From CAYLUN01 sp964386865 (GTDB lineage: Bacteria > Verrucomicrobiota > Kiritimatiellia > RFP12 > UBA1067), in NCBI GenBank assembly GCA_964386865.1, contig CAYLUN010000034.1, positions 1 through 51,838 on the forward strand: a stretch of DNA of 51,838 nt, given 5' to 3'. Of this stretch, positions 23,609 through 31,838 are shown piece after piece (position 1 is the stretch's first letter; each line of letters begins with the position of its first letter). The position numbers and the translations under genes are program-made. The notes beneath the pieces were generated by a model. It saw nothing but the letters and a program-made list of their open reading frames with translations, was not told the origin of the DNA and made no database searches.

Positions 23609-25957
23609 TCAGCGCGCGCCGCCGGGCTTGACCAGCCCGTCGCCGACGTACGCGCGGTAGTTCTTGATGCGGCCGCCGCCCTCGCTCTGGCGCGGCGTGT
23701 AGCGGAAGCCTCCGACCGCGCGCGCCGCGCCGAGGTCGAGCACGAGCCGGTGCGGGTGCGCCGGCGACGTCTGCTTCCACTGCGTGTGCCAGAAGTTCGC
23801 CGTCTGGCCGTCGATCGCGTTCTCCGCCGAGCCGTCCTCGCCCGCGCGCTCCTCGCTGTCGACGTAGGCGACGGCCCACTCCGCGCGGTCGATGGATGTG
23901 CCGCCGACGTCCAGCAGATCCAGCTCGGCGACTGCGGCGTAGGCCTTGCCGTCGTGGGCGTCCAGCGACTCGAGGCAGAAGAAGCGGCCGCTGGCCGGCG
24001 CGGTGAAGCGCACGTCCTGCGAGGCGCTGCCCGCCGGGAACGCGCCGGCGTGCGTCGGCTTCTCCTGCGCCAGAGCCAGAACGGCGTCCGGACGACGCTT
24101 GGCGGCAAAGTCCAGCTCGGGGCGGAGCAGGTCCAAGACGGGCTCGCGCAGCCCGGCGACCACGGGGTCGCGCGGGCCGACGGCGTCCCAGATCACGACC
24201 TCATTCGCGCCCGCCTTCAGCCAGCAGCCCGGCGCGTAGGCCGTCTGCGTGGGCCCGATATTCCAGAACCGGCCGAGGCAGTGGCCGTTGACCCATACCA
24301 CGCCCTTGCCCCACCCGCTCAGGTCGAGGAACGTGTCGCCGACCTCCGTCAGCTGAACGGTCGCGCGCCAGAAGGCCGGGCCGGAAGCGGGGCGCTCGGC
24401 ATACGTGAGGCCGGCTAGCATCTTCGCGTCAAGCGGCAGGCAGAACACTTTCCACCCCGTCAGCGCCTGTCCCGCGAGTTTGACCGGCGCCTGCAGGCCT
24501 TTAGGGTCGTTCATCTCGCGCCCGAAGTTCACCCGCCCCATCGGCTCAACGAGGATGTCGAGCGTGGCCGCCTTCACCCGCTCGGGCACCCGCACCTTGC
24601 CGCCGGGCTGGCGCCGGTCCAGCACGCCCGCCGGCTTGCCGTCGAGGTAGACGAAACCAAAGTCCGCGACGCGCGCGGCCTCCAGCGCCGCGGCCGGTCC
24701 GGCCGGCGCCGCCGTGCGGTAGAGGATGCACCCGAAGCCCTGGTCGTACGCCTCCATGCCGCGCGGGGAGGCGTCCTCGAGCGCAGGCGGCAGGTTGTCG
24801 AAGAGCGGCGCGACGGCCGTCGCCCGGACCGGAGCGAACGCAATGACCGGATTCGCCCGGGGAATTTCCGGCAGCGCCTCGCCGGGCAGCAGGTGGCGCG
24901 AGAACAAGGCGCGCGTCTTGTGAAACTTCTCCGTGGCCCAGCCGGCCTCGCTGATCGGCGCGTCGTAGTCGTAGCTGGAGGTGTCCGGCTTGAACGGACG
25001 GTCGCAGCCGGCCCACAGCCCGAAGGTCGTGCCGCCGTGGGCCATGTAGATGCTGAACGAGCCGTTGCGCGTCAGCATGGTTTCGAGGTCTTTCAGATAC
25101 GCGCCGGTGTTACCGACGTGGTGCGGCGCGCCCCAGGTGTCGAACCAGCCGGGGTAGAACTCGCCGCACATGAGCGGGCCCTTGGGCTGGATCTTGCGCA
25201 GCGCGTCGAAGCCCTGGCCGGGGTTGCTGCCGAAGTTGACGACGTGGAACAGGTCGGCCGGGCTGCCTTTTCCAAGCTTGTAGGTCGGGTTGCAGTCGAA
25301 GAGCGGCACCGTGAAGCCCGCCTCCTTGAGCGCCTCGCGGAGCGCGTTGACGTAGGCCAGGTCTTCGCCGAAGAACCCGTACTCGTTCTCCACCTGCACC
25401 AGCAGGATCGGGCCGCCCCGCGTGACCTGCAGCGGTGCGAGCACGCGGCCGACCTCCTTGAGGTAGCGCTTCGCCGGCTCGAGGTACTTGGGGTCGCGGG
25501 AGCGCAACTCCACCGGCGACTGCTTCAAGAGCCACCACGGCGTCCCCCCCATCTCCCACTCGGCGCAGGAGTAAGGCCCGGGCCGCAGCAGCACCCACAG
25601 CCCCTCCTGCTGGGCGAGGCGGCAGAACTCCGCCATATCGGCCTGGCCGCTCCAGTCGAACTGCCCCTCGCGCGGCTCGTGCATGTTCCAGAAGAGGTAG
25701 GCGCACACCGCGTTGAGTCCCATGGCCTTGCACATTTTCAGGCGGTGCGCCCAGTACGCGCGCGGCACGCGCGCCGCGTGGATCTCGCCGCAGCGGATCT
25801 GCAGGCGCTGGCCGTCCAGGAGGAAATCCTCCTCGCCGATCGCAAAGGTGTGCGGGCCGCCGGGCTGCGCGAGCGCCGCGCGGGCCAGCGGGGACCAGAG
25901 GACGGCGGCGCAGAGTGCGGATAGGACGAGACTGTGCTGAGGACGAACGTATCGCAT
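23609..25957 (-). CDS. Secreted GH35 beta-galactosidase with C-terminal F5/8C (CBM32-like) domain
   Basis: The product is 782 residues with a signal peptide ending near residue 30. The TIM barrel begins with CGEIHAARVPRAYWAHRLKM. The acid/base is Glu192 in VQVENEYG and the nucleophile is Glu266 in CGEFYPGWFDTWG, both matching human GLB1 (Glu188 and Glu268). A GH35 jelly-roll region with WVNGHCLGRFWNIGP follows near residue 560. Residues about 640-775 form a discoidin-like domain (NAIDGQTANFWHTQWK, HRLVLDLG), which should bind a carbohydrate. It cleaves terminal beta-galactose. The gene has its own promoter (25980-26008) and AGGAGA before the ATG. It sits upstream of the GH97 cluster, separated by 575 bp with a palindrome, so it is coordinated but separately transcribed. 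Confidence 0.94.
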   Translation of the reverse strand: MRYVRPQHSLVLSALCAAVLWSPLARAALAQPGGPHTFAIGEEDFLLDGQRLQIRCGEIHAARVPRAYWAHRLKMCKAMGLNAVCAYLFWNMHEPREGQFDWSGQADMAEFCRLAQQEGLWVLLRPGPYSCAEWEMGGTPWWLLKQSPVELRSRDPKYLEPAKRYLKEVGRVLAPLQVTRGGPILLVQVENEYGFFGEDLAYVNALREALKEAGFTVPLFDCNPTYKLGKGSPADLFHVVNFGSNPGQGFDALRKIQPKGPLMCGEFYPGWFDTWGAPHHVGNTGAYLKDLETMLTRNGSFSIYMAHGGTTFGLWAGCDRPFKPDTSSYDYDAPISEAGWATEKFHKTRALFSRHLLPGEALPEIPRANPVIAFAPVRATAVAPLFDNLPPALEDASPRGMEAYDQGFGCILYRTAAPAGPAAALEAARVADFGFVYLDGKPAGVLDRRQPGGKVRVPERVKAATLDILVEPMGRVNFGREMNDPKGLQAPVKLAGQALTGWKVFCLPLDAKMLAGLTYAERPASGPAFWRATVQLTEVGDTFLDLSGWGKGVVWVNGHCLGRFWNIGPTQTAYAPGCWLKAGANEVVIWDAVGPRDPVVAGLREPVLDLLRPELDFAAKRRPDAVLALAQEKPTHAGAFPAGSASQDVRFTAPASGRFFCLESLDAHDGKAYAAVAELDLLDVGGTSIDRAEWAVAYVDSEERAGEDGSAENAIDGQTANFWHTQWKQTSPAHPHRLVLDLGAARAVGGFRYTPRQSEGGGRIKNYRAYVGDGLVKPGGAR

Positions 25958-25979
25958 CGGTTATCTCCTGTTCGCGGGG

Positions 25980-26008
25980 ATGTTACCGCACACCCGACAG
26001 AGATTCAA
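25980..26008 (-). promoter_or_regulatory. Promoter of the GH35 gene
   Basis: On the minus strand, TTGAAT (26008-26003), a 17-nt spacer and TAACAT (25985-25980) form a sigma-70-type promoter 22 nt upstream of the ATG. The leader ends with AGGAGA. Confidence 0.65.
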
Positions 26009-26125
26009 GCGGTCGCTGAGCGCGCCGCTCTTGACGGGCGCACGTGTGGAATTCCGCGGGGCTGACCGAGCCTTTCAGGGGGGGCCCAGTCCGTGGTTGG
26101 CCGAAAGCACTACTTGACCGCTGGA

Positions 26126-26131
26126 TATAAT
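26126..26131 (+). promoter_or_regulatory. Consensus -10 box upstream of the metalloprotease gene
   Basis: A perfect TATAAT lies 45 nt before the ATG at 26177, in a locally AT-rich patch. I could not find a matching -35 element at 16-18 nt, so activation or another sigma factor may be needed. Confidence 0.4.
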
Positions 26132-26176
26132 CTGTAGCAAAATAGTAGAGTCAATTGCTAACCCTGGAGGTGCCCC

Positions 26177-29100
26177 ATGAACCTGTCGTCCGCTTCTCTC
26201 CCCCTCTCGAGGCTGGTCGTACCAACTCTCGCCTGGCTCGTCGTGTCACCCTGCGCGGCGCAGGTCGAAGACTACATCTGGAACATCGAGGCCGAGAAGT
26301 TGCTCCTGACCCCCCGAGGGGAGCTCGTCTGGAAGGCGAACGCCGAGAGCGCGCCCTCTGGCAACTCCAGAGTCTACCATGCGCCGGTCGATGTCGACCG
26401 CCGCGTCGGGCAGAAGCTGCACCCGTGGGGCGGCACGACCGACCCAACCCCCATGCGCGGAGCGATTGCCGTTTCCGACAGCAGCCTAGACGTTTACCAC
26501 TTCACCCACAGCGGAACCATCTATCGCTCGTCAGACCACAGTGGAGGATTGATCCTCGCTCTTCCGGCCCCCGCAAGGCTGACCCCGGAGAGTCAGCTGG
26601 CCACATACGGCTCGCGGATCTACGCCACGGACGAGACCGGCGAGTTCAACGACCAGGGACGCCTGTGGGCCCTTCACACCTACACCGGCGTGGTCGTCCC
26701 CCCGGAGCTCGTGGCCGACCGCTCCTCGGGGCCGAGCGCTACCGGGTTCCGCCAGCTGATCGCGGTCACCGACAAGGAGGTGATCGCCCTGATGGGCGAC
26801 GGCACCCTATCGCGGTTCGTGCGCTACGTCCTGCCCATCGTCGATTACGCCTGGGTCGAATTCCCCGTCGCCACCCAAGCGCTAGCCATCGCCAGGCACC
26901 GCCAGCCGGCCGGCGGCGACCGCCTGGTCTGGGCAACCCACAACGCGGCAGGCACGGCGGCGAGCTTCTACTCCGGCCCGCTGTCGAACCCCGCGGCCGC
27001 GATCCTCCTCGGCGCCGAGCCTATACCCCCCTCCACCTCCCTCATCGGCCTGACGGTGGCCGACAGCCACATCGTCTACCAGTTCGGCAGCAGCGGCGGC
27101 GGCCCCCTGAGACGGCGCAGCGCCGTGTCGTTCGAGATCGCTTCGGAGGAGATTGCCTCCCTCGGCCACGCGGCCGACCAGCTCTGCGCCAACGACCGCT
27201 TCGTCTGCTGGCTGCGGAACGGCAACACGATCATGCGCCTGCCCGTAGGCGCCGCCGCCATCACGCGCAACCTCGCGCTCGTCGGCCTGGAGACAATCCA
27301 GGCCATCCAGAGCCCGTCCAACGACGTGCCGCTGGTCGCCGACAAGCCCACCCACGTCCGCGTGCTCGCCCGCCTCCTCGCCAGTAGCGCGGGAGAAACG
27401 TCCCTGCACCTAGCCCCTCCGGTCGTCCTGCACGGCAGCCGCGGGGGAGTCCCGCTGCCGGGTTCGCCTCTGATCGCCGGCCTGCTATTCACGCTGCCCC
27501 CGCCGGTCTCCACGGACGCGCCGAACCGGCAGCGGCAGGACGAGGGCTATTGGTTCCGCCTGCCCGAATCGTGGATCACGGAGGGCTCTGTGGTGCTGCG
27601 GGCCGAGCTGAACCCCTCGCGCACCTTCAGGGAAACCAGCTATGCCGACAACGTCCGGACGCACACGGCGACCTTCACCCAGAAGGTGCCGATCGGCCTG
27701 AAGATCATCCCGACGCGAACCCACTACGGAACCATCTCCCGGCGGCGCGGCGACCACCGCGACCTGTTCGACCAGGCCGCGCTGCTGCTGCCGACCTCCA
27801 GCCTGCGCGTCGAGTACACGCGCACGTTGATCGAGGAGCGCGACGGCTTCTTAGGATGGGATGGAACCTCGCCCTATGAGTTCACGCCGACCGACGACGA
27901 CAAGGACTCCGTGCTCCACGCGCTCTTCTGGCGCAAAGTCGAAGGCGCGGGCGGCACCCTCGCCGAGCCGGGCGGCTTCGACCACTACCTGTCTCTGATC
28001 CCGATGGCCGCGCTACAAAACGTCTACAACGGATATGGCGCCGTGGGCGACGGCATTTCCGCCACTTACGCCTCCCTGCTCGCCGGGCACGACCTCTCCA
28101 CCAACGCGATTGGCGTACGCTACAGCGCCATCGTGCTCGCTCACGAACTCGGCCACAACTACGGACGCGCCCACGTTGCAGGCTGCGGCAGTCCAGCCGG
28201 CACCGACCCCTCATATCCTTACGCGGGGGGGACGATATCAGACGAAGCCGCCGGACACCTCGGGTTCAACGCCTACAAGCGACGCCTGCTGCCGCTGTGG
28301 GGAACCGGCGACCTGATGAGCTATTGCCCTGCGAGCTGGGTTTCGGACTACACGTGGAAGCACATCCACAACCGCGTGGGCACCGGCTATGGCCCCTTCT
28401 CGACCTCCCTGCCCCGCCCCTTCGAGGAGGGCGGGATCACCTGCGGCCTGACCGGCGGCATTATCGACACCGCAACGGGCTCCTCGACCATGCGCCCCGT
28501 CTTTGACTTGGGCGTTGAGGCCTACACGCGCGCGCTGGTCAACGCGGGAGACCCGAGTGGCACCTACGCAGTGCGCGCCTACTCCAACGCCGTGCTGAAG
28601 AGCACCTTCCCGGCGCGCCTCTTCCCCACGCACTTCGCGTGCGGCTGCGACGCCGACGACGGCAAGCGCGTCTGGATGGCCGCGCTTGACGACCTGAGGG
28701 GCGTCAACGTGCTGCGCTTGGTCAGCCTGCAGACGCCCGGCGCGCCGCTCGCGACGCTCGCCGGCGGCAATGCCGCGCCGACCGTGGCGGTCTCCCAGCC
28801 CGACGGCTCGCCCGTCGCCGGCGACACGCTCGTGATCCAGTGGTCCTCCGCGGACGACGGCCCCGGCCCGCTCGCACACGTGGTGCGCGTCAGCGCCGAC
28901 GACGGCGCCACCTGGCGCTCGCTCGCCTCGGAGTTCGCCGGCTCCTCGCTGAGCGTGCCGCTCGCCGACTTGCCGGGCGGCGGCACCTGCCTCGTCGAAG
29001 TCGCCGCCAGCGACGGCATCCTCAGCGGCCGCGGCCTCAGCGCCGCCTTCTCGCTCCCCAACCACCCGCCCGAGGCCGCGATCCTCTTCGAGAACGAGGA

Positions 29101-30292
29101 CCGCAAAGTCGGCACGCCGCTGGCCACCGCCGTCTTCGACTACAGCGAGCGGCTGCTCCTCCACGCCGAGGCCGACGACCTCGAGGACGGCTGGCTCCCG
29201 GACGCCGCGCTCGCCTGGGAGGTCGACGGCCCGGTGACGCGCGCCGGCGCCGGACGCCGCTTCGCGCCGGCCGACCTGCCGCCCGGCTCCTACGCGGTCC
29301 GCCTCACGGCCACCGACTCCGCCAGCGCCGCCACGCTGGCGCAGGCCACGCTGATCGTCCGCAACCCGTATGTCGAGGAGGCCTCCGAGCCGCTCACGCT
29401 CGACGGCTATGTCGAAGAGCCCGGCTACGGCGCCGACCGCTGGCGGCGTCGCCTGGCCTACCCCGGCACAGACGTCGTGGCCCGCGTCTCGCTGGTTCAC
29501 GACAGCAACGCCCTGTGCGTCGCGGCGGCGGGCCTGCCGACCGGCACGAACGACAACCACCGTTTCTTCTTCGCGCTCGACGCCTCGGGCGCGCCCGGCG
29601 CGGCGCCCGGCGCGGAGAGCCTGCTGGTCGAGGTCTACGCGACCGGCCGGGCCGCGGTCTGGCGCGGCGACGGCGCGGGGTGGGTCGCCGAGACCAACGA
29701 CACCGGCATCGCCTGCGCGCTGAGCGGCGACGCGAAGCGCTGGAGCGTCGAGCTGCGGATTCCCGACGAGGCGCTGCCGGGCGGCTTCAACGGCGGCTGG
29801 GGCACGTTTGCCTTCGGCGCCCTGGACCGCACAGCCGTTGGCGACAACGCCTTCTTCCCGGCGGGCGCGAGTCCCGGCCAGCCCGAGACGTGGCTGGCCG
29901 GCATGCTCGGCCCCGACCCAGACCCGCCGGACGATCTCGACGGCGACGGCATGCCGGACGCGTGGGAGGCCGCCACGTTCGGGCCGAACGGCTCAAACCA
30001 AGGGCAGGACTCCGATCAAGACGGACTCGACGATGCCGGCGAGTACGTGGCCGGCACCGACCCGCTGTCGCCGCTCTCGCGTTTCCTGCTTTGGCCGACA
30101 CCCGGCCACACGATCCACTGGCCAGCCGCAGCCTACCGCACCTACACGGTCTGGCGCTCAACCAACCTGACCGACTTTGCCGAGGCGGCAGAGGGCCTGT
30201 CCTCCGCGCCCTACGGCGCAAACCAGTGGGTTGACCCCGACCCGCCCGCCAGCCGCTCCTTCTACAAGATCGAGGCGTTCCCCTGCCGCTGA
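26177..30292 (+). CDS. Large secreted multidomain zinc metalloprotease (metzincin)
   Basis: The product is 1371 residues. GGAGG lies 6 nt before the ATG and a signal peptide covers about residues 1-28. Residues 30-370 look like a beta-propeller, followed by a CARDB-like beta-sandwich. The protease core has the full zinc signature H656-E657-L-G-H660-N-Y-G-R-A-H666 and a Met-turn (LMSYCP, Met714), so it is a metzincin and likely active. Cysteines near 670 and 716 may form a disulfide. Downstream come Ig/fibronectin-like domains, a CBM9-like domain (LDGYVEEPGYGADRWRR, about 1075-1245), and a thrombospondin type 3 calcium repeat (DLDGDGMPDAW, DSDQDGLDDAGEY). The last domain ends FYKIEAF, a module common at C-termini of PVC exoproteins. 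The gene converges with the lactonase gene, 6 bp apart. The target protein is unknown. Confidence 0.88.
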   Translation: MNLSSASLPLSRLVVPTLAWLVVSPCAAQVEDYIWNIEAEKLLLTPRGELVWKANAESAPSGNSRVYHAPVDVDRRVGQKLHPWGGTTDPTPMRGAIAVSDSSLDVYHFTHSGTIYRSSDHSGGLILALPAPARLTPESQLATYGSRIYATDETGEFNDQGRLWALHTYTGVVVPPELVADRSSGPSATGFRQLIAVTDKEVIALMGDGTLSRFVRYVLPIVDYAWVEFPVATQALAIARHRQPAGGDRLVWATHNAAGTAASFYSGPLSNPAAAILLGAEPIPPSTSLIGLTVADSHIVYQFGSSGGGPLRRRSAVSFEIASEEIASLGHAADQLCANDRFVCWLRNGNTIMRLPVGAAAITRNLALVGLETIQAIQSPSNDVPLVADKPTHVRVLARLLASSAGETSLHLAPPVVLHGSRGGVPLPGSPLIAGLLFTLPPPVSTDAPNRQRQDEGYWFRLPESWITEGSVVLRAELNPSRTFRETSYADNVRTHTATFTQKVPIGLKIIPTRTHYGTISRRRGDHRDLFDQAALLLPTSSLRVEYTRTLIEERDGFLGWDGTSPYEFTPTDDDKDSVLHALFWRKVEGAGGTLAEPGGFDHYLSLIPMAALQNVYNGYGAVGDGISATYASLLAGHDLSTNAIGVRYSAIVLAHELGHNYGRAHVAGCGSPAGTDPSYPYAGGTISDEAAGHLGFNAYKRRLLPLWGTGDLMSYCPASWVSDYTWKHIHNRVGTGYGPFSTSLPRPFEEGGITCGLTGGIIDTATGSSTMRPVFDLGVEAYTRALVNAGDPSGTYAVRAYSNAVLKSTFPARLFPTHFACGCDADDGKRVWMAALDDLRGVNVLRLVSLQTPGAPLATLAGGNAAPTVAVSQPDGSPVAGDTLVIQWSSADDGPGPLAHVVRVSADDGATWRSLASEFAGSSLSVPLADLPGGGTCLVEVAASDGILSGRGLSAAFSLPNHPPEAAILFENEDRKVGTPLATAVFDYSERLLLHAEADDLEDGWLPDAALAWEVDGPVTRAGAGRRFAPADLPPGSYAVRLTATDSASAATLAQATLIVRNPYVEEASEPLTLDGYVEEPGYGADRWRRRLAYPGTDVVARVSLVHDSNALCVAAAGLPTGTNDNHRFFFALDASGAPGAAPGAESLLVEVYATGRAAVWRGDGAGWVAETNDTGIACALSGDAKRWSVELRIPDEALPGGFNGGWGTFAFGALDRTAVGDNAFFPAGASPGQPETWLAGMLGPDPDPPDDLDGDGMPDAWEAATFGPNGSNQGQDSDQDGLDDAGEYVAGTDPLSPLSRFLLWPTPGHTIHWPAAAYRTYTVWRSTNLTDFAEAAEGLSSAPYGANQWVDPDPPASRSFYKIEAFPCR

Positions 30293-30298
30293 GCCGGC

Positions 30299-31438
30299 TC
30301 AGCGCGGCGGCGGGCGCGCGAAGAGGATGCAGATCGGCGCGGGCACCTGGATGACGCTGCGCGTCTGATAGGTGAGCCGCCCCGTCTCGGGGCTTACCTT
30401 GTGAACGGCGATCGTGCCCGAGTCGGCGCCTGCGGCCAGCAGCCAGCCGCCGCAGGGCGAGAGGCTGATGTTGCGAGGGAAGGCGCCGCGCACGGGCTGC
30501 ACCTGAATCGCCTCGAGCGCGGCCGTGGCCGGGTCGGCGCGGAACGCCGTGACGGTGTCGCTCCCGCGGTTGGACGCGTAGAGGAAGCGGCCCGAGGGAT
30601 GCGCCAGAATCTCCGCGGCGCTGTTGTGCGCCTCGCCCGCCTTGGCCTCCTCGCTCAAGGTCGGCGTGGTGGCCAGCAGGCGCGCGCTTCCGGCCTCGGC
30701 GTCCCACGCGTAGGCCGAGACCGCCAGCGACAGCTCGTTCAGCACGTAGATGAAGCGGCCGTCCGCGGAGAAGCGCATGTGGCGCGGGCCCGCGCCCGGC
30801 GGCGTCTTCGCGAGGCCGTGCCGCGCGACCGACGGCGCGTTCGGATCAACCCGGTAAATCAGGATGCTGTCCAGCCCGAGGTCCGGCACGAGCGCGAAGC
30901 GTCCGTCGGGCGAGAACCAGCAGCTGTGCGGGTGAGGATCCTTCTGGCGGCTCGGCACCACGCCCGCGCCCGGCTTCTCGTGGCGGCTCAGCACGGCCGC
31001 GCCCAGCCGGCCCTCGGCGTCGAGCGGGAAGAGCGCCACGGAGCCGCCGCCGTACTGCGCCGTGAGCAGAAAGCGCTTGGACGGATGCACCGCCACGTGG
31101 CAGCCTTGGCCGTCGCCGGTGGGTGAGGCGGTGAAGGCTTGAAGCGCGCCGTCGCGGCCGACGCGGTAGCCGGTCACGCCCTGGCCGCCCTCGCCGTCCG
31201 CCACGGCGTACAGTTTGTCGCCGTCCGGGTGCAGGGCCAGAAAGCCCGGCGACCCGACCGCTGCCGCAAGCTCGGCCGGGCCGAGCTTGCCGGTCTGCGT
31301 GTCGAACGCCGCGCGGTAAATTCCTTTGGCAGGGGCGCCGCCAGTGCCGAAGTAGACGACGAGGTTCTCCGCCAGCAGCGGAGCGGCCAGCCCGCACGCG
31401 GCGGCGGCGAGAAACAGGGGAGCGCGTGTCACGTTCAT
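30299..31438 (-). CDS. Secreted lactonase-family seven-bladed beta-propeller (6-phosphogluconolactonase-like)
   Basis: The product is 379 residues with a signal peptide (LFLAAAACGLAAPLLA). Propeller motifs of the lactonase family are clear: SPGFLALHPDGDKLYAVAD, GCHVAVHPSKRFLLTAQYGG, HSCWFSPDGRFALVPDLGLD, PRHMRFSADGRFIYVLNEL and AHPSGRFLYASNRG. The His and Asp/Asn residues expected in the central channel are present (GCHVAVHP, PHSCW). Family members hydrolyse 6-phosphogluconolactone in the cytoplasm, but exported PVC and Acidobacterial members probably act on other sugar lactones. That would fit here with periplasmic sugar oxidation by the Gfo/Idh/MocA enzyme. A promoter lies so close to ATG 31438 that the transcript has at most a few leader bases. 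Confidence 0.9.
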   Translation of the reverse strand: MNVTRAPLFLAAAACGLAAPLLAENLVVYFGTGGAPAKGIYRAAFDTQTGKLGPAELAAAVGSPGFLALHPDGDKLYAVADGEGGQGVTGYRVGRDGALQAFTASPTGDGQGCHVAVHPSKRFLLTAQYGGGSVALFPLDAEGRLGAAVLSRHEKPGAGVVPSRQKDPHPHSCWFSPDGRFALVPDLGLDSILIYRVDPNAPSVARHGLAKTPPGAGPRHMRFSADGRFIYVLNELSLAVSAYAWDAEAGSARLLATTPTLSEEAKAGEAHNSAAEILAHPSGRFLYASNRGSDTVTAFRADPATAALEAIQVQPVRGAFPRNISLSPCGGWLLAAGADSGTIAVHKVSPETGRLTYQTRSVIQVPAPICILFARPPPR

Positions 31439-31447
31439 TGTGCGCCT

Positions 31448-31476
31448 ACTGTAGCACGCGGGCCCGGCCCGCGCAA
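31448..31476 (-). promoter_or_regulatory. Promoter of the lactonase gene, nearly leaderless
   Basis: On the minus strand, TTGCGC (31476-31471), a 17-nt spacer and TACAGT (31453-31448) are followed by only 9 nt before the ATG. The expected start site leaves a leader of about 2-3 nt and no Shine-Dalgarno sequence. Confidence 0.55.
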
Positions 31477-31530
31477 GGGCGGAGGGTAATCGTTGGTGAC
31501 AGGGGTGCGAGGTTCGTGCGTGTCATGTGC

Positions 31531-31672
31531 GGAGCTACTGGGAGTGCGGGCGCCCTCGCCCGCAGCGCGAAAGTCTGCACAAGGCGGACGCGCGGCCAAA
31601 CGTGGAGCAACCGCTTGCAGACTGTCGTGTAAACGCCGCTTTGGCGGGCGGGGGCGCCCGCCCTCCCAGCCT
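31531..31672. mobile_element. 142-bp MITE-like palindromic element, copy B
   Basis: It has the same length and arrangement as copy A at 13760-13901, with terminal arms that differ from each other at a few positions. Shared internal words include GCGAAAGT-like and ACGCGC..CCAAAC. It lies between the lactonase promoter and the promoter of the membrane-protein gene. Confidence 0.75.
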
Positions 31673-31781
31673 TGCACGACGCTCTCACCTAATCGTCATC
31701 CCAATCTTAATCCGTCCCACAGCCGCATTTCAGCCTCAACGGGGCAAACTTAAGATGCGCCGGCCCTGGGGAGTCGCGCTA

Positions 31782-31810
31782 TTGACACACGCGGTATTCG
31801 GGTATATGGT
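31782..31810 (+). promoter_or_regulatory. Promoter of the membrane-protein gene
   Basis: TTGACA (31782-31787), a 17-nt spacer and TATGGT (31805-31810) form a near-consensus sigma-70 promoter. The expected start near 31817 rules out the in-frame starts at 31527 and 31755 and points to ATG 31839. Confidence 0.75.
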
Positions 31811-31838
31811 GTTTTCAGATACACGAGCAAGGGGGGCC

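Noticed and set aside
31527..31838. N-terminal extension of the membrane-protein gene
   Set aside because: It is translated from the 142-bp repeat and lies upstream of a near-consensus promoter, so it is not in the transcript.
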